Shown here: positions 63,333 through 64,000 of the stretch, piece by piece
Numbering within the stretch: the stretch's first letter is position 1
How the letters are laid out: each line of letters begins with the position of its first letter
Assembly (NCBI RefSeq): GCF_947503045.1
Contig: NZ_CANNCF010000002.1
Coordinates: forward strand, 372,001 to 436,000
DNA from: an uncultured Tateyamaria sp.
GTDB lineage: Bacteria > Pseudomonadota > Alphaproteobacteria > Rhodobacterales > Rhodobacteraceae
Direction of reading: 5' to 3'
Length of the DNA stretch: 64,000 bases
The notes under the pieces: generated by a model
Seen by the model: only the letters and a program-made list of their open reading frames with translations
Databases searched by the model: none
Told to the model about the DNA's origin: nothing
Position numbers and translations under genes: made by a program

Positions 63333-63865
63333 ACGAACAGGTCTCTTCCCGGCTCTGGACCATGCGGCTGGCCTTTGGTCTGTTGGTCCTGGGTATCGTG
63401 TTTCTGCACCTGTTGCCGCTCCAAACCGGTGCAGGTGGTCTGATCTGGCCCAACTTTGTCCTCTGTTTCGCGCTGGCATGGTCGGTGCGACGCCCCGAAT
63501 TTGTCCCCGCCACGCTGTTGGCGGGTATGTTCCTGTTGTCCGATTTGCTGCTGCAGCGCCCGCCAGGCCTTTGGGCTGTGCTGGCGCTGATCGCCTGCGA
63601 GCAGATGAAGGCACAATCACGCGCGCTGCGGGACGCCTCGATCGCAAGTGAGTTCGTGTCGGTGGCGATATGGATCGTCGGCGTGGGCATTGCCTATCAA
63701 CTCATCCTCGCCGTGCTGCTGGTCGAAGGGACGCCGCTTGGCCCGGCGCTCATCCAGATCGCAGTGACTGTGCTGGCCTATCCGCTGGTGGTGGCCATCA
63801 CACATGGGCCGTTGGGCGTGCGCAAGGCTGCCCCGAACGAGCTGGGCGGCAGGGGGATCGGGTAA
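63329..63865 (+). CDS. mreD: Rod-shape determining protein MreD
   Basis: The 178-residue membrane protein has about five spans and no soluble domain, the usual size of MreD. Visible features are LLVLGIVFLHLLPL, WPNFVLCFALAWSVRRPEFVPATLLAGMFL and the C-terminal span VLAYPLVVAITHGPLG. It starts within the mreC stop (ATGA) and its own stop overlaps the start of mrdA (TAATG). Function is assigned mainly from this position. Confidence 0.9.
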   Translation: MNEQVSSRLWTMRLAFGLLVLGIVFLHLLPLQTGAGGLIWPNFVLCFALAWSVRRPEFVPATLLAGMFLLSDLLLQRPPGLWAVLALIACEQMKAQSRALRDASIASEFVSVAIWIVGVGIAYQLILAVLLVEGTPLGPALIQIAVTVLAYPLVVAITHGPLGVRKAAPNELGGRGIG

Positions 63866-64000
63866 TGAAACGTCCCCGCATAGATGCAGAGGCGAACCAT
63901 CGCCTGATCACCCGCCGCGCGGCCATTCTGGGCGGTGTGCAACTCGCCTTCGTCGGTGCCCTTGGCGCACGGATGCAGTTCCTGCAGGTCGATCAGGCCG
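63865..64000 (+). CDS. mrdA: Penicillin-binding protein 2, N-terminal part (partial)
   Basis: Only the first 45 codons lie in the window. They encode a basic head (KRPRIDAEANHRLITRR), then the single membrane anchor (AAILGGVQLAFVGALGARM) and the beginning of the periplasmic part (QFLQVDQA). This matches the start of the PBP2 transpeptidase of the elongasome, and its place after mreD fits. The gene runs past the window end. Confidence 0.85.
   Translation, partial: MKRPRIDAEANHRLITRRAAILGGVQLAFVGALGARMQFLQVDQA

Overview
The window is a GC-rich alphaproteobacterial chromosome segment, most likely from the Roseobacter group of the Rhodobacterales. Supporting signs are an archaeal-type class I lysyl-tRNA synthetase, an AerR/PpaA-type B12-binding regulator behind a PpsR-like dyad, a VPLPA-CTERM protein, an iron-sulfur bacterial photolyase, a Mla-type operon with a very long MlaD, and the order mreB-mreC-mreD-mrdA. 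No rRNA, tRNA, CRISPR array, transposase or integrase was found. All gene calls rest on reading the translated sequence; no database search was possible.

Layout. 1-7.7 kb: the 3' end of uvrB, an AT-rich island with two small membrane proteins, exported proteins, a beta-helix protein, a B12-binding regulator and a TerB-like protein. 7.8-20.5 kb: lysK, a lipid-transport operon (mlaE-F-D plus a lipoprotein), a tandem glycine riboswitch in front of a dadA-like gene, a PBP4-type peptidase, nadD, a MOSC protein and ettA. 20.5-22.8 kb: an accessory patch with a Fic protein and its probable antitoxin behind a LexA-like box, and a DUF4157 protein. 22.9-34.3 kb: a reductive pyrimidine degradation locus (preT, preA, dihydropyrimidinase, carbamoyl-amide hydrolase, RutR-type regulator and a THI5/NMT1-type ABC importer), with three operator-like dyads of matching layout. 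34.5-50.6 kb: housekeeping and metabolic genes (csp, SRAP protein, tesA/ybbA/ybbP, phosphatase, MATE pump, gltX, hydrolases, nadE) and a secreted MORN-repeat protein. 50.6-54.2 kb: poorly characterised envelope genes. 54.3-64 kb: 6-4 photolyase, SDR, leuA with a leucine leader peptide and hairpin, an aromatic hydroxylase, the CTERM protein and the rod-shape cluster running off the end.

Cooperation. PreT/PreA reduce uracil or thymine, dihydropyrimidinase opens the ring and the M20 hydrolase removes the carbamoyl group. The ABC importer probably supplies the substrate, and RutR probably senses it. MlaE/F/D plus the lipoprotein form one phospholipid transporter. MreB/C/D and MrdA form the elongasome.

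The most notable signals outside genes are a three-copy composite element (CtrA-like box, then a 27-nt fixed interval, then TGTCCCAGCRTGGGACA), a REP-like family, a dispersed terminator-like repeat, and a 25-nt-arm inverted repeat in front of an ABC permease gene.
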